Notes under the pieces: model-generated
The model's input: only the letters and a program-made list of their open reading frames with translations
Told to the model about the DNA's origin: nothing
Databases searched by the model: none
Position numbers and translations under genes: made by a program
Origin: Novosphingobium pentaromativorans US6-1
GTDB taxonomy: Bacteria > Pseudomonadota > Alphaproteobacteria > Sphingomonadales > Sphingomonadaceae
NCBI RefSeq assembly: GCF_000767465.1
Contig: NZ_CP009291.1
Span: forward strand, 1,054,001 to 1,118,000
Length of the DNA: 64,000 nucleotides
Direction: 5' to 3'
Part shown: positions 43,454-52,466 of the stretch, piece after piece
Layout: each line of letters opens with the position of its first letter
Numbering within the stretch: the first letter of the stretch is position 1

Positions 43454-46390
43454 TCAGATCCCGATTTCGAAGGGCTTGGTGAGCGAGCGATCGAGTTCGG
43501 GCGGCTCGCGGGCCGGTTCTTGCGAACGATCAGGCGCCTTGCCCTTCGCCTGGCCCATTGCTGCCGCATCCCGCAGCTGATTGACCGTTTCGAGCGCCGA
43601 GCGTTTCATTCCCGGATTGCGCTCAACAGCTGCTTCGAGCTTGCCCGCATTGTCGACAAACAGGGTCAGACCATCGCGCAGACGGGTTATCGTCACGAGG
43701 AATGTCTGCTGGTTGGCAAGATTGCGTTCGCGGCTGTCCATGACGGCAATCCCGCGGTCGGAGGTCAGGCCCTGCGCCATGTGCGCGTTGAGCGCGTAGG
43801 CGAGGTCAAGACGCTCGAGCATGGGGTCGTCCAGCCCCAGCCGGTGTTCGGCGCCAAGGGAGGTTTTCACCATGACGCCCTTCGCATCAACCGCCACGAT
43901 GCGCGCCTGATCGGCGTTGAGCAGTCCGCGCTTGTGATCCGTCGCCGTCCAGCGAATGCGGTCACCATCGTGGATTTCTAGTGGGCGAACCTCAAACAGA
44001 CGCAGCGGATCCTGCTCACCTTGCGGTCGCATCTGGCTCGGCCGGAATTCAAAGCGCTTGCCCCGCTCGTTCTGCAGCATCACGCGTTCGCGGGTCGGAT
44101 CGGTTTCGACCACGTCATAGCGGCCCTTCTGCAGCCCCTGCCCCCTTTGCCGGCGGTCGACTTCGAGCACCATGCCGGCCGCATAGCTGCGCGAATAGCG
44201 CATTTCCTCACGCGTCAGATTGACGCGCGACAGCACAGTGAGACCCAAGGAACCCGGTCCCAATTCGCCATTGGCCTTGAGCCCGATCTGGACGGCTTCA
44301 TTCACCTGTCCGCGCAAGTTGCGACCCGAAGCATAGATAGCGGTCACCTCCCGCTCTGCAGGCGAAAGCGATAGCCAGGCCGCCGCGGCGTCGACGGCAG
44401 CTGTATTTCCCGACGCGACGACATGCGGGCCAAGATGGCGCAAGGCCTCGTCGATATGTCCACCTTGCGCTGCATATTGAGCTTCGCGCAGCGCCTTATC
44501 GCGGGCCCGGAGATTGGTGTTCATGATGGCGGTTTCGACGCCTGCCCGCTGCATGACGTCAAAGGGTTTGCCCGCATCGACAGCGCCCAATTGCTTCCTG
44601 TCCCCGATGCTGGCGAAGCGGTCTAGCTGGAGCAGGTTGGCGAGGCGCACGAGCTTTTCCTTGTCGGCATTGCCGACCATCGAGGCTTCGTCGAGTAGCA
44701 CCACGGTGCCGCACAAAGACGCGCGTGCCTCGGCAAGCCTCGCCTGGTCTGCTCCTTCCAGAAGGCCCTGATGTTGGCGCAAGAAGCGCGCGACTGTCAT
44801 CGAGGGAATGCCGGTGTCACGTTCAAGCATCTGCACGAGCGTGTTCTGGACCGCGAGCCCGAGTGCGGACTTGCCTTCCCCGCGCAAGATGTCAGCAACG
44901 GGCTTGAGAACGGTACTCTTGCCAGCGCCCGCCACACCCTGAATGGCGACAATTCGGTTGTGCGAGGCGAGAAGCAGGCGCCCTGCCCGCTCCTGCCCAG
45001 GGTTCAAGGTCAGGCCGTATTTGAGCTGGGAGAGAGCCTGCAGGCGCTCTCCGGCCACATCGGCTTCGACCACCGCAGTCCCATGTCCCCGCCCGCTTTC
45101 GATGGCCGCAATGATGCGCTGCTCGAGCCCAATCGCATCGCGAGTTGTGACAAGATTGCGATCTGCACCCTTGCCTTTTTGCAGGTGGCCTTGACGCAGC
45201 AATTGGTCGACGCGGTGTTCGATGTCGGTGAGCGTGGTGGGCAAGGCAAAGCCAAGCGCTGAGCGATAAATCTCGGTCCGCGAGAAGGCCGCCTCGCGCT
45301 CGCCCAAATGCCGGATTGCCGATGCGACAGCATGAACGGCCGCGATCTGTTCGGGCGTCCGGCGCCCCAAGTCGCGAGGCACAAGCGGGTCGCCCTGACG
45401 TAGCCCCAGACGCTCCGCAAAGGTCGCAGCCAGAAGGCGCGCGCGCTGGCCGATCGATCGGACCGAATTTCCAATTCCGGAGACGGAGCCAATGTCGGTG
45501 GCGGCCCGTGCATTGGCCTGTGAAATGACAAGCCTCGGATCAAAGCCCAACTTTGCTGCTGCCTCGCGCCATTGGTTCACGAGAGCCTGGCGGTCTGCCA
45601 CCGGCCCTTTGTCCGCCCGGGTCATCAGATTGGCCGCGTTGCGCGCCGCGAGGCCCTTGCCTTCCATCGTCGAAAGCTTGTCGAGGATCTCGGCACGGCG
45701 CGAACTGAAGGCATCACGAACGGGTTTGGGAACGCCCACCGCTTCGAAATTGCCATGCTTGCCGTATTCGCCAACCTGGTATCCGAGCTTTTCTACCGCC
45801 AAGCGGAAGCGCGCCATGGTCATGGCGTTGAGCAGCGTGTTGTGCTCCCAGATCTTGTCATTTCTCAGCGCTCGCCATTTGCCATCGGGTCCCTGGGTGA
45901 CATTGGCAATCACCGCGTGAAAGTGCGCGTTGGGCTCCTGATTGCGGTTCGTATCGTGCTGGAAAAGCCCGATCACGAGATTGCGCGTCGCGACCACCCG
46001 TTCCTTGCCTCGGACCTCCATGCGGGTTTCGGCGAGATTCTTCTCAGCCCAGGCCAGCGTCTCGCGAACGGCAGCGCCATAGGCATCGAGGATACGCCTG
46101 TCGCCGCCGACGAGGGCAAGGATGGACCAGCTCTTGGGCATCGAAAATGTGAGATCGGTGCCGGCGCGATGCGCCCGGTTATCGCTCCCGACACGGCTGC
46201 CATCGGGCAGCTTGCCCTTGAGTACGGCCTCAAATTGCGAGGCTTCGATTCCGCCTCGCAGTCCAAGATTCTCCGCACCCTTGCCAAGCCAATGACCAGA
46301 TCTCTCGGCATCAGCGCGGGTATAGTAATTGTCGGCGGCAAAGTAGTTGGCAGCGCCGCCAGCGGTGCGGACATTGGCTACAGAGAGCAT
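43454..46390 (-). CDS. traI: MobF-family relaxase/helicase TraI
   Basis: A 978-residue conjugative relaxase. The N-terminal TrwC domain has the candidate catalytic tyrosines Tyr22 and Tyr23 and the three-histidine metal site (His145, then His156 and His158 in NAHFHAV). An SF1 helicase region follows with Walker A GVAGAGKS (about 485-492) and DEAS. It nicks oriT, stays bound to the 5' end and unwinds the strand to be transferred. It is shorter than F TraI (1756) and close to TrwC (966). It lies 37 bases after traD in the same operon. Confidence 0.94.
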   Translation of the reverse strand: MLSVANVRTAGGAANYFAADNYYTRADAERSGHWLGKGAENLGLRGGIEASQFEAVLKGKLPDGSRVGSDNRAHRAGTDLTFSMPKSWSILALVGGDRRILDAYGAAVRETLAWAEKNLAETRMEVRGKERVVATRNLVIGLFQHDTNRNQEPNAHFHAVIANVTQGPDGKWRALRNDKIWEHNTLLNAMTMARFRLAVEKLGYQVGEYGKHGNFEAVGVPKPVRDAFSSRRAEILDKLSTMEGKGLAARNAANLMTRADKGPVADRQALVNQWREAAAKLGFDPRLVISQANARAATDIGSVSGIGNSVRSIGQRARLLAATFAERLGLRQGDPLVPRDLGRRTPEQIAAVHAVASAIRHLGEREAAFSRTEIYRSALGFALPTTLTDIEHRVDQLLRQGHLQKGKGADRNLVTTRDAIGLEQRIIAAIESGRGHGTAVVEADVAGERLQALSQLKYGLTLNPGQERAGRLLLASHNRIVAIQGVAGAGKSTVLKPVADILRGEGKSALGLAVQNTLVQMLERDTGIPSMTVARFLRQHQGLLEGADQARLAEARASLCGTVVLLDEASMVGNADKEKLVRLANLLQLDRFASIGDRKQLGAVDAGKPFDVMQRAGVETAIMNTNLRARDKALREAQYAAQGGHIDEALRHLGPHVVASGNTAAVDAAAAWLSLSPAEREVTAIYASGRNLRGQVNEAVQIGLKANGELGPGSLGLTVLSRVNLTREEMRYSRSYAAGMVLEVDRRQRGQGLQKGRYDVVETDPTRERVMLQNERGKRFEFRPSQMRPQGEQDPLRLFEVRPLEIHDGDRIRWTATDHKRGLLNADQARIVAVDAKGVMVKTSLGAEHRLGLDDPMLERLDLAYALNAHMAQGLTSDRGIAVMDSRERNLANQQTFLVTITRLRDGLTLFVDNAGKLEAAVERNPGMKRSALETVNQLRDAAAMGQAKGKAPDRSQEPAREPPELDRSLTKPFEIGI

Positions 46391-46427
46391 CAGGTCTCAC
46401 TCCGCCAGACGGCGTCTGCCTCGTGCA

Positions 46428-48812
46428 TCACAGTTCAAAATCGCCGAGATCGGGCCCTTCGTGCGATGGCTGATCCTGCTCGGGAACGCCGTCTTCGAGC
46501 ATGAGCTTGCGGGCTTCTGTCTCTCGCTGGCGCTGGGCTATCCGATCGACGGCTTGCGGCTTGTCCGAGGGCGGATTGGACCGCGGTAAGTCGCTTCGGC
46601 GTCCCTCCTTCACGCTATTGGATGGATCCTTCTCATCGGGATGATCGCCTTTGCGGAGCGTCGCATTCGTCGGCAGCAGCGGACGGGAATTGCGCGGCGT
46701 TGCCGCGCGCCCTTCGGGCGACGATCGTCGCCGAAGACTGGACTTACCTGACACCTTCCTGGTGTCGTCGAGAACGTCCTTTTCGGCCTGTTTCGCCACC
46801 CGCTGGCGTGATTGCTTGGCATCAACATCCACTGCCGACTCTAGTGGAAGAGTACCTTGCTTTGGTACGACGGGCTTGCCCGCCCCGTCATCGTTCGACG
46901 AGGGATGTTCGCTCTGACTTGCGGGCGGATTGGCAGCCGTCTCGTCGCCTTCACTCTTGCCCTCGACCTGCCGGATTGGCTCTCGATCCTTGGCCCGACC
47001 GACGAAGACATGCGCGATTCTTTCCCGGTCTATCGGCTTCAGACGGACCGGCGCTGCTGGAAAGCCGTCGGGGAATTTGATGAAGCCTGACAGGCGCGGC
47101 AGGTTCATCAACTGGTCGGGCAGCAGCAAAGGCTCGATATGCTTGCGCGGCGTCAGGCTGACAGCGTCGCGAGCATTGTTGTAGCCATAGGTGTAGCCTT
47201 CTTCCATGTCGCGAACCTGGCGATGCCCGATGAAGTCGGAACACCAGGTGGCGGTCTCGCGGTCTGCCGTACCGAGGATCAATTTGGTCCGGGCAAGCGA
47301 TGCAAGCGTCATCGCCATGTTCTCACCGTAGACCTCCTTGAGCTTGGCATAGGCATGGATGCCGGTGACGATCGCGCCGCCGAAATTGCGCGCTGTCTGC
47401 AGGCCTTTTTCGAGAGCGGGGAGCCGGTGAAGCGCGCCCAGCTCGTCGATGAAGAACCAGCATTTGAGGTCCTTGGTGCGCGGCATCGTCATCAGCGTAT
47501 TCATTGCCGTATCGAGCCACAGCGTGAGCAGCTGCGCGCATACGCTCATGTCGACGTAGCGCGCGGAGATGAAGACCATCGAGCCACTTCTTTTGGCGTT
47601 AGTGCCTTCGTCGTCATGGGCGCCCTCCTCGATCCAGTCGCGGACCGAAAAGCGGTGCCCGGAAGTGGGCAGGAGCTTCAGCGCCTTGGCGTTCACGTTG
47701 AACACTGCCCGGATCGATTCCGCCATACGCGCGGCTTCAGGAGCAGTCAGGGGATCGGCGATCGTGCCTCGCATCATGGCGTGGACCCGCGAGAGATCAG
47801 CGGTCATCAGCTCGCGGGCAAGCGCAGCATTGGTGCCCCGCCCTTCGGCCACCAGTTTGAGGCAGAATTCGACGAACAGCGCACGCGCTGCGATAACCCA
47901 GAACTGCGCCTCCCCGCCCCCATCATGGGGCACGAGGGCTTCCGCTGCCGCCCAGAACTCACCTTCGGTGCGGCATTCGTCAAAGAGACTCCATTGCGGA
48001 CAGCGCGCGTCGAGCGGGTTCAGAATGATGTCCCGGTCGGCCTGGTAGAAGTGTTCGACAAAAGCGCCGGTGAGGTCGAAGACGACGCAGCGCTGTCCCT
48101 TGGCGCGGGCTTCGGCAATCATGTCCGACATGGCGACAGTCTTGCCCATGCCGGTAGTTCCGATGAGCATGGCGTGGCTTTGTTCGAGCCGCCAGGGATA
48201 GACAACCGTCGCAAGATGCGAGGGCCGGTATGGAAATGCCGCAGACAATTCCTTGGGCGAACACAGATGCCACTTCCAACCCATGGCGCTCGAAAGCTCT
48301 CGGGCGCGCTCGCGCTGGTTGTGCCCGCGCAGCTCGTCGACCAGTTCCGGTAATGTCACGAGCATGGCACCGCGCTCATGCTTGCGCTCTTTCGAACGGC
48401 TGCCGAAGCGCGCTGCGAACCAGTAGAACAGCACGAAGGCCGGCACGAGAAGCAAGGCCGAACGCACCAGTGCATCGCCCAGCAAGTCCAGCAGATGATC
48501 CCACGCACGGATCACCGGCGGATAGGCATCGAGCATGATGATGGGGAGCTGGACGGTTCCTCCAAACCCTGTTTCGAGTGCAACCTGTTTGGCCGGATCG
48601 AACTCCATGAAGCCGTAGATGGCTGCATAAATTCGCATCCATACGAGGTAGGTTTCGTGATCGCTCAGCCCTGCCGAAATGGTCCACCAGCTAGTCCAGG
48701 AAATGCCGATGGCGGCGATGATCAGCGGCCCCTTGAGACCTGCTGCAAACATGAAGCTGAAGTGCCCGAGCAGCTGGCTTCCGCGCGTGAAGTTGACGAG
48801 GTTACGCTTCAT
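46428..48812 (-). CDS. traD: Type IV coupling protein TraD
   Basis: A 794-residue inner-membrane ATPase with N-terminal transmembrane segments (about residues 20-45 and 115-132), Walker A GTTGMGKT (218-225), a Walker B-type FIDELGAL, and a charged, low-complexity C-terminal tail (about 650-794) that in F-like TraD binds the secretion channel. It brings the relaxosome to the TraC/TraB channel. Its start overlaps the end of the ribbon-helix-helix gene. Confidence 0.94.
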   Translation of the reverse strand: MKRNLVNFTRGSQLLGHFSFMFAAGLKGPLIIAAIGISWTSWWTISAGLSDHETYLVWMRIYAAIYGFMEFDPAKQVALETGFGGTVQLPIIMLDAYPPVIRAWDHLLDLLGDALVRSALLLVPAFVLFYWFAARFGSRSKERKHERGAMLVTLPELVDELRGHNQRERARELSSAMGWKWHLCSPKELSAAFPYRPSHLATVVYPWRLEQSHAMLIGTTGMGKTVAMSDMIAEARAKGQRCVVFDLTGAFVEHFYQADRDIILNPLDARCPQWSLFDECRTEGEFWAAAEALVPHDGGGEAQFWVIAARALFVEFCLKLVAEGRGTNAALARELMTADLSRVHAMMRGTIADPLTAPEAARMAESIRAVFNVNAKALKLLPTSGHRFSVRDWIEEGAHDDEGTNAKRSGSMVFISARYVDMSVCAQLLTLWLDTAMNTLMTMPRTKDLKCWFFIDELGALHRLPALEKGLQTARNFGGAIVTGIHAYAKLKEVYGENMAMTLASLARTKLILGTADRETATWCSDFIGHRQVRDMEEGYTYGYNNARDAVSLTPRKHIEPLLLPDQLMNLPRLSGFIKFPDGFPAAPVRLKPIDRERIAHVFVGRAKDREPIRQVEGKSEGDETAANPPASQSEHPSSNDDGAGKPVVPKQGTLPLESAVDVDAKQSRQRVAKQAEKDVLDDTRKVSGKSSLRRRSSPEGRAATPRNSRPLLPTNATLRKGDHPDEKDPSNSVKEGRRSDLPRSNPPSDKPQAVDRIAQRQRETEARKLMLEDGVPEQDQPSHEGPDLGDFEL

Positions 48813-49134
48813 CGGAACCTCCCTCGCCGGCGTTTACGGAGAGCCCCAGTTCCTTGCATTTGCGCGCGTAGGCTTGATGGGCTCGCTCACGCAGACCGTG
48901 ATCGGCATGCCCTGCGAGAAGGGCATCGACGCCGACCATTGTGAACACTGATTGACGGCTGACGCGGTCCACCGATGTTTCGAGCTTGGATGCAAGATCA
49001 TCATTTTCGCATGCCTGCGAAAGCAGCGACCGGATCCATTCGCTGACGCTGATATCGCGCCGCTTTGCTGCAGCACGAACCCGCTCAGCGAGCTCGACGG
49101 TGACATGTACCTGGAGAGATTTTGGCCGTGTCAT
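48802..49134 (-). CDS. Ribbon-helix-helix relaxosome accessory protein
   Basis: A 110-residue protein that starts with a ribbon-helix-helix pattern (KSLQVHVTVELAERVRAAAKRRDISVSEWIRSLL) followed by a helical C-terminus. Its position, first gene of the operon that runs into traD and traI and right beside the candidate oriT, is that of TraY/TrwA/MobC-type proteins that bind oriT and regulate the operon. The ATG at 49134 fits the domain; an upstream start at 49170 is less likely. Confidence 0.75.
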   Translation of the reverse strand: MTRPKSLQVHVTVELAERVRAAAKRRDISVSEWIRSLLSQACENDDLASKLETSVDRVSRQSVFTMVGVDALLAGHADHGLRERAHQAYARKCKELGLSVNAGEGGSDEA

Positions 49135-49575
49135 GCACGGACTCCTTGTGGTCAGGAGCCCGGAACGCACTGCGAAAGGCGGTTATTGTCTAAATCAGAA
49201 ACGAGAACATGTCAAGAACATGCGAGATGCGCAGGAATGCGCCATTTCTCACTGCATTCAATCGAATCCGATTGGCGAATTGGCGACCAATCATTTCTGA
49301 TTGAGAAGCTGCCATTTTTGCAAAAATCCATCAACACGCTGTCTTTACAATCTTTTTTACCGCCTCCCGCTTGCGATTTGTCGCGTACGGTGTGCTCTTC
49401 CGTCCCCAGCTTAGAGGGTAGGTTCCAGTGTCATGACCAGCACGGGATCGGCGGTTTTAAAATCCCAAGACCAAGGGATGAATACCATGCCGCTCGATTG
49501 CCGATTGTGTTAAAGATTGATCGAGTCCGCCGGCAGGAAGAATGGTGTCGCGGGCATCCCACAGGGAGCATGGCT
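49135..49575. other. Candidate oriT region
   Basis: A 441-bp gene-free stretch with lower GC than its flanks. At 49383-49396 GCGTACGGTGTGCT resembles the F-family nic context GCGTGGGGTGT|GG, suggesting a nick between 49393 and 49394 on the plus strand. Upstream are an inverted repeat GATTGG-n11-CCAATC (49270-49292), a TCAATC/GATTGA pair around it, and direct repeats of GAACATG near 49206-49222. The site lies between the relaxosome operon and probable leading-region genes, as expected. Confidence 0.5.
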
Positions 49576-49770
49576 ATGGCGGACGTAACACTGAGCGCGA
49601 CACCCAAAGGCAATGGTTTCCAGGCAACCGTGACCTATTCCGACGGCGTGTCGATCAGTTCGGCAGAAGCCTTTCCGACGAAGGCCGAGGCCCTTTCAGC
49701 AGCGGCCATGAAGGTACTCGACATGCCCGATCGGCTCGAGAAATTCGATGCGTTGCACGCCGAGGGCTGA
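49576..49770 (+). CDS. Small hypothetical protein, leading region
   Basis: A 64-residue protein with a beta-beta-alpha-like pattern (VTLSATPKGNGFQATVTYSDGVSISS then FPTKAEALSAAAMKVLDM). The ATG at 49576 has GGGAG at 7-base spacing; the ATG at 49570 would be too close. Function unknown. It is the first gene past the candidate nic site and ends before a strong bidirectional terminator. Confidence 0.68.
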   Translation: MADVTLSATPKGNGFQATVTYSDGVSISSAEAFPTKAEALSAAAMKVLDMPDRLEKFDALHAEG

Positions 49771-49832
49771 TGCTGCCGGGAATGCTCGCGCGATACCTAC
49801 GGGAGCGACAATACGGGACCCGAGCAAAAAGA

Positions 49833-49862
49833 AAGGAGGAAGCCCTGACGGACTTCCTCCTT
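49833..49862. terminator. Bidirectional intrinsic terminator
   Basis: A perfect 10-bp stem, AAGGAGGAAG (49833-49842) and CTTCCTCCTT (49853-49862), with a 10-base loop, between two convergent genes. A-tracts lie on the left and TTs on the right, so it can end transcription from both sides. Confidence 0.65.
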
Positions 49863-49872
49863 GTGTGTAGCC

Positions 49873-50109
49873 TCAGAATTCATCGCTCAGCTTTCCGGGC
49901 ACAGTGTCGATGACCCGGTCCAGCATGGCCTTGGGCAGTGCGCCGTAATCGCCCTCATCGACCGCGATGTAACCTGCCTCACCATCGGTCAGGACATATT
50001 GGGTGAAGTAGCTGTGAAGGGACCGGGCATGAGCCTTGTCGAGTGCGGCAAGAAAAGCTGCCTGATCTGCCTGGAATGAACCCTGCGCGATATTCAGTGA
50101 AGCGTACAT
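49873..50109 (-). CDS. Small hypothetical protein
   Basis: A 78-residue protein (YASLNIAQGSFQADQAAFLAAL then HSYFTQYVLTDGEAGYIAVDEGDYGALP) of unknown family. AGGAGG precedes the ATG with good spacing. It is convergent with the preceding small gene and one of several well-expressed-looking small genes in the probable leading region. Confidence 0.62.
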   Translation of the reverse strand: MYASLNIAQGSFQADQAAFLAALDKAHARSLHSYFTQYVLTDGEAGYIAVDEGDYGALPKAMLDRVIDTVPGKLSDEF

Positions 50110-50221
50110 GATCTTTCCTCCTGATGTTCGATGCGTCGCATCAGGAGCTGCGAGGATGTGGGTGACGGGCCGGGTCAGGGACCGCGCATAGCGCGGCCGC
50201 GAAGCGGCGATGGGGGAAACG

Positions 50222-50249
50222 ATTTTTGCCGGGCTTGACCGGTAAAAAT
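50222..50249. repeat. Imperfect palindrome with T/A-rich ends
   Basis: ATTTTTGCCGG-n6-CCGGTAAAAAT forms a hairpin with one mismatch. A GGGGCCCC/GGCCCC-rich stretch follows at 50252-50280. The segment lies in the 326-bp gap between divergent small genes (50110-50435) where no gene is seen. It might be a terminator, a replication or single-strand promoter hairpin; nothing decides between these. Confidence 0.35.
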
Positions 50250-50435
50250 GGTGGGGCCCCGTCGTCCTTGACGCGGCCCCAAAGCCCGCATCACACTTGG
50301 ACTTTCTGCGAGAGAGACCTCTCCAACGTCAGCGTAAAAAGCACTGGCATCGCGGCAAAAACCGTTTTCCTACATGGCTCCACGCTGGCACTGTCGCGCG
50401 TGGAGGGGACCAACGGCCAGCGAAAGGACAATCTG

Positions 50436-50666
50436 ATGGCCAGGTCCAAACCGAGCGCGCGTAATGCGCTCAAGAAGCTGCGCGAGCAGCGCGAAGAACT
50501 CGACGCACAGGAGGCCAGGCTGCGCGAGGAAGCAGCCGGCGAACTGGGCAAGGTTCTTCTCGAATGCGGAGCCGAGACTATCGAACCTGCGCAACTGAAG
50601 CAGCTCATCCGCGCATCGCTCACCATCGGGATCGACGATGCTCTCAAAAGGCTCTCCCCCGCCTGA
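50436..50666 (+). CDS. DUF6437-like small protein
   Basis: A 76-residue, highly charged helical protein (ARNALKKLREQREELDAQEARLREEAAGELGKVLLECGAE, split into heptad-like repeats) that resembles the sphingomonad family DUF6437; function unknown. The ATG at 50436 has AAAGGA upstream. It is likely a coiled-coil, perhaps DNA-associated, protein. Confidence 0.7.
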   Translation: MARSKPSARNALKKLREQREELDAQEARLREEAAGELGKVLLECGAETIEPAQLKQLIRASLTIGIDDALKRLSPA

Positions 50667-50728
50667 CACTTCAACCGCGGCGGGGTGTGGGCTCGTTGCC
50701 CCGCCCCGCCGTTCACGCCTGCGAGCAC

Positions 50729-50765
50729 AAAAAAAAGGCCCCGATGGCGCGAACCATCGGAGCCT
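50729..50765 (-). terminator. Intrinsic terminator of ssb
   Basis: Read on the minus strand: a GC-rich hairpin (GGCTCCGATGG, loop, CCATCGGGGCC) followed by eight Ts. It lies 20 bases past the ssb stop, the classical form of a Rho-independent terminator. Confidence 0.85.
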
Positions 50766-50784
50766 TGTCGTTTGCGGGAGGCGC

Positions 50785-51174
50785 TCAGTCCTCATCGATG
50801 TCGGGCGCACCTTCATTGTTCGACGCTCGGCCTTTGGTGAGGAAGTCCACCTTGTCGGCGATGATCTCGCAGCCGTAGCGCTTGGTGCCGTCCTGGTCTT
50901 CCCACTGCGTATAGTGGATGCGCCCCTCGACCGTCACGAGCTGGCCCTTGGTGCAGTACTTGGCGACGTTCTGGCCGAGACCGTTGAAGCAGGTCACGCG
51001 GTGGAATTCGCTGTCCTTGGCGGTGTAGCCGTTTTCGTCCTTGTAGGTCTTGCCGTCCTTGCGGGCGGGACGGTCGGTGACGACCGAGATCGAGGTGATG
51101 TTGGTGCCGCCCTGGGTAGTGCGGGTTTCGGGGTCGCGAGCGATGCGGCCAACGAGGATAACGAGATTGGTCAT
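50785..51174 (-). CDS. ssb: Single-stranded DNA-binding protein
   Basis: A 129-residue OB-fold protein that opens MTNLVILVGRIARDPETR and carries the usual GQNVAKYCTKGQLVTVEGR segment. The acidic tail ends DIDED rather than the canonical DDDIPF, so it may interact differently with host replication proteins. Plasmid and ICE ssb genes protect the incoming strand and damp the SOS response. The ATG at 51174 is the family start. The 298-bp gap upstream (51175-51472) shows no gene. Confidence 0.93.
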   Translation of the reverse strand: MTNLVILVGRIARDPETRTTQGGTNITSISVVTDRPARKDGKTYKDENGYTAKDSEFHRVTCFNGLGQNVAKYCTKGQLVTVEGRIHYTQWEDQDGTKRYGCEIIADKVDFLTKGRASNNEGAPDIDED

Positions 51175-51472
51175 GGTCTTTCTCCTGATCGAGCATTCCG
51201 GGTCCATCCCGGCTGCAAACCCGACTAGGAAGCGGCCACGGCGAAGCGCACCGAAGGGAAACCTCGATCTGGTTCGGGTGGTGCGGGCAGCCGGGCGCAG
51301 CCCGGCAACTCGGCCGTACCTGATCGGGGTTGCGCGTCTCGACGGGGATGCTTCAGGAAAGGTTTGCTTACAGGCCGGGTTGGTCCCGAGTGCATTGCAC
51401 AGGCCAAGCCATGACTTTTCGCGTTAGCGGACTGCGACGTGCCCCCTGACATCGCCTTCCTCGAAGGCGACC

Positions 51473-51901
51473 TCATATCTCGACTACGAAAGCTCGTCCC
51501 GAAGACGACGAATGACCTCCTGAAAACGCACCGCCAGCACCAGTCTCGACAGCGCCAAGCGGCATAGGCTCGTCCAGACGTTGACCCCGCAACATCCAGT
51601 CTTGGGGTGTGATGAGGCGCCCCCAATCCGCAAAAGAAGGAATCGTACCCAAGTCCTCGCGGACGTGCTGCTCGCCTACAAGGCGAACGGGCACAACAGG
51701 GCTGTCGGCGTTGACGATAGTAGGCCCGAACAGCGTTTCGAGCATGAATATGCCTTCGGCATGGTGCCGAAGGGCCCGGTGCCGCGGATCAGCAAAGATC
51801 GCCTTCGACTGGTCAAACCATTGGTGGAGCGGCAGGTAATCTTCCACCACCCCTCCCCATTTCCGAACCGACGATAGGGCGTGATAATAGCAATGAGCCA
51901 T
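51473..51901 (-). CDS. DUF6915-like protein
   Basis: A 142-residue protein whose first 105 residues match a family pattern I associate with DUF6915 (HALSSVRKWGG..., HQWFDQSKAIFADPRHRALRHHAEGIF, GEQHVREDLG.IPS..DW). The many histidines and the ALRHH motif hint at metal binding or hydrolase activity, but none is known. AGGAG precedes the ATG. The last 35 residues are low-complexity Gly/Ser. Confidence 0.72.
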   Translation of the reverse strand: MAHCYYHALSSVRKWGGVVEDYLPLHQWFDQSKAIFADPRHRALRHHAEGIFMLETLFGPTIVNADSPVVPVRLVGEQHVREDLGTIPSFADWGRLITPQDWMLRGQRLDEPMPLGAVETGAGGAFSGGHSSSSGRAFVVEI

Positions 51902-51911
51902 CGCACTTCTC

Positions 51912-52349
51912 CTAGAGATCAGTCGAATGGTCGTCGGTCGCCGTGTAACGCAGCTGGCAGTCCAGAACGAAGCTCGGCGTAGCCACGTCGATGATCAGTT
52001 CGCCGCAAGCACCATCATTGATTTCCCATCCGGGATGATGGCGTTCGAGAGCAAGGGAGGTCAGTTGTTCGATGGCGGAATTGAGGCTCTGGTCGTCGCC
52101 TTCTCCAGCACAGTCGATCGTAACTTCGGGACACGGAACACTCGCCCCGACGGCGTCAGAGAAGACGCATTCTTCGACCGCACCGCTGTCGCCGCACCCA
52201 TCGAAACGGATTTCTACGCGGGCAATTTCGGCATTCCGCAGCGGGGCAATGATAGCTGCCTTGAGCCGTTGGATTTCACTTTGTGCCTGCGCCGCGCGTT
52301 CGGCCTGGCGGACAGTAAAGTCCGCCATGATTGCCTGAAAATCAGTCAT
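51912..52349 (-). CDS. DUF6878-like protein
   Basis: A 145-residue protein with the DUF6878-type core: VEIRFDGCGDSGAVEE, then a helix of the IEQLTSLALE type and PGWEINDGACGELIIDV near the C-terminus. The function is not known. AGGAG precedes the ATG at 52349. It forms a pair with the DUF6915-like gene, 10 bases apart, in the probable leading region. Confidence 0.72.
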   Translation of the reverse strand: MTDFQAIMADFTVRQAERAAQAQSEIQRLKAAIIAPLRNAEIARVEIRFDGCGDSGAVEECVFSDAVGASVPCPEVTIDCAGEGDDQSLNSAIEQLTSLALERHHPGWEINDGACGELIIDVATPSFVLDCQLRYTATDDHSTDL

Positions 52350-52466
52350 GAGATTTCTCCTGCAATGTGCGGGCAAGAACCGATCGTCTTGCCCACGATA
52401 TCAGGCGATCTCTTTCCTCTGACGGGCTGCGCCAGCGCCGATGGCGCTGGCGCGATGCCGGACGCA

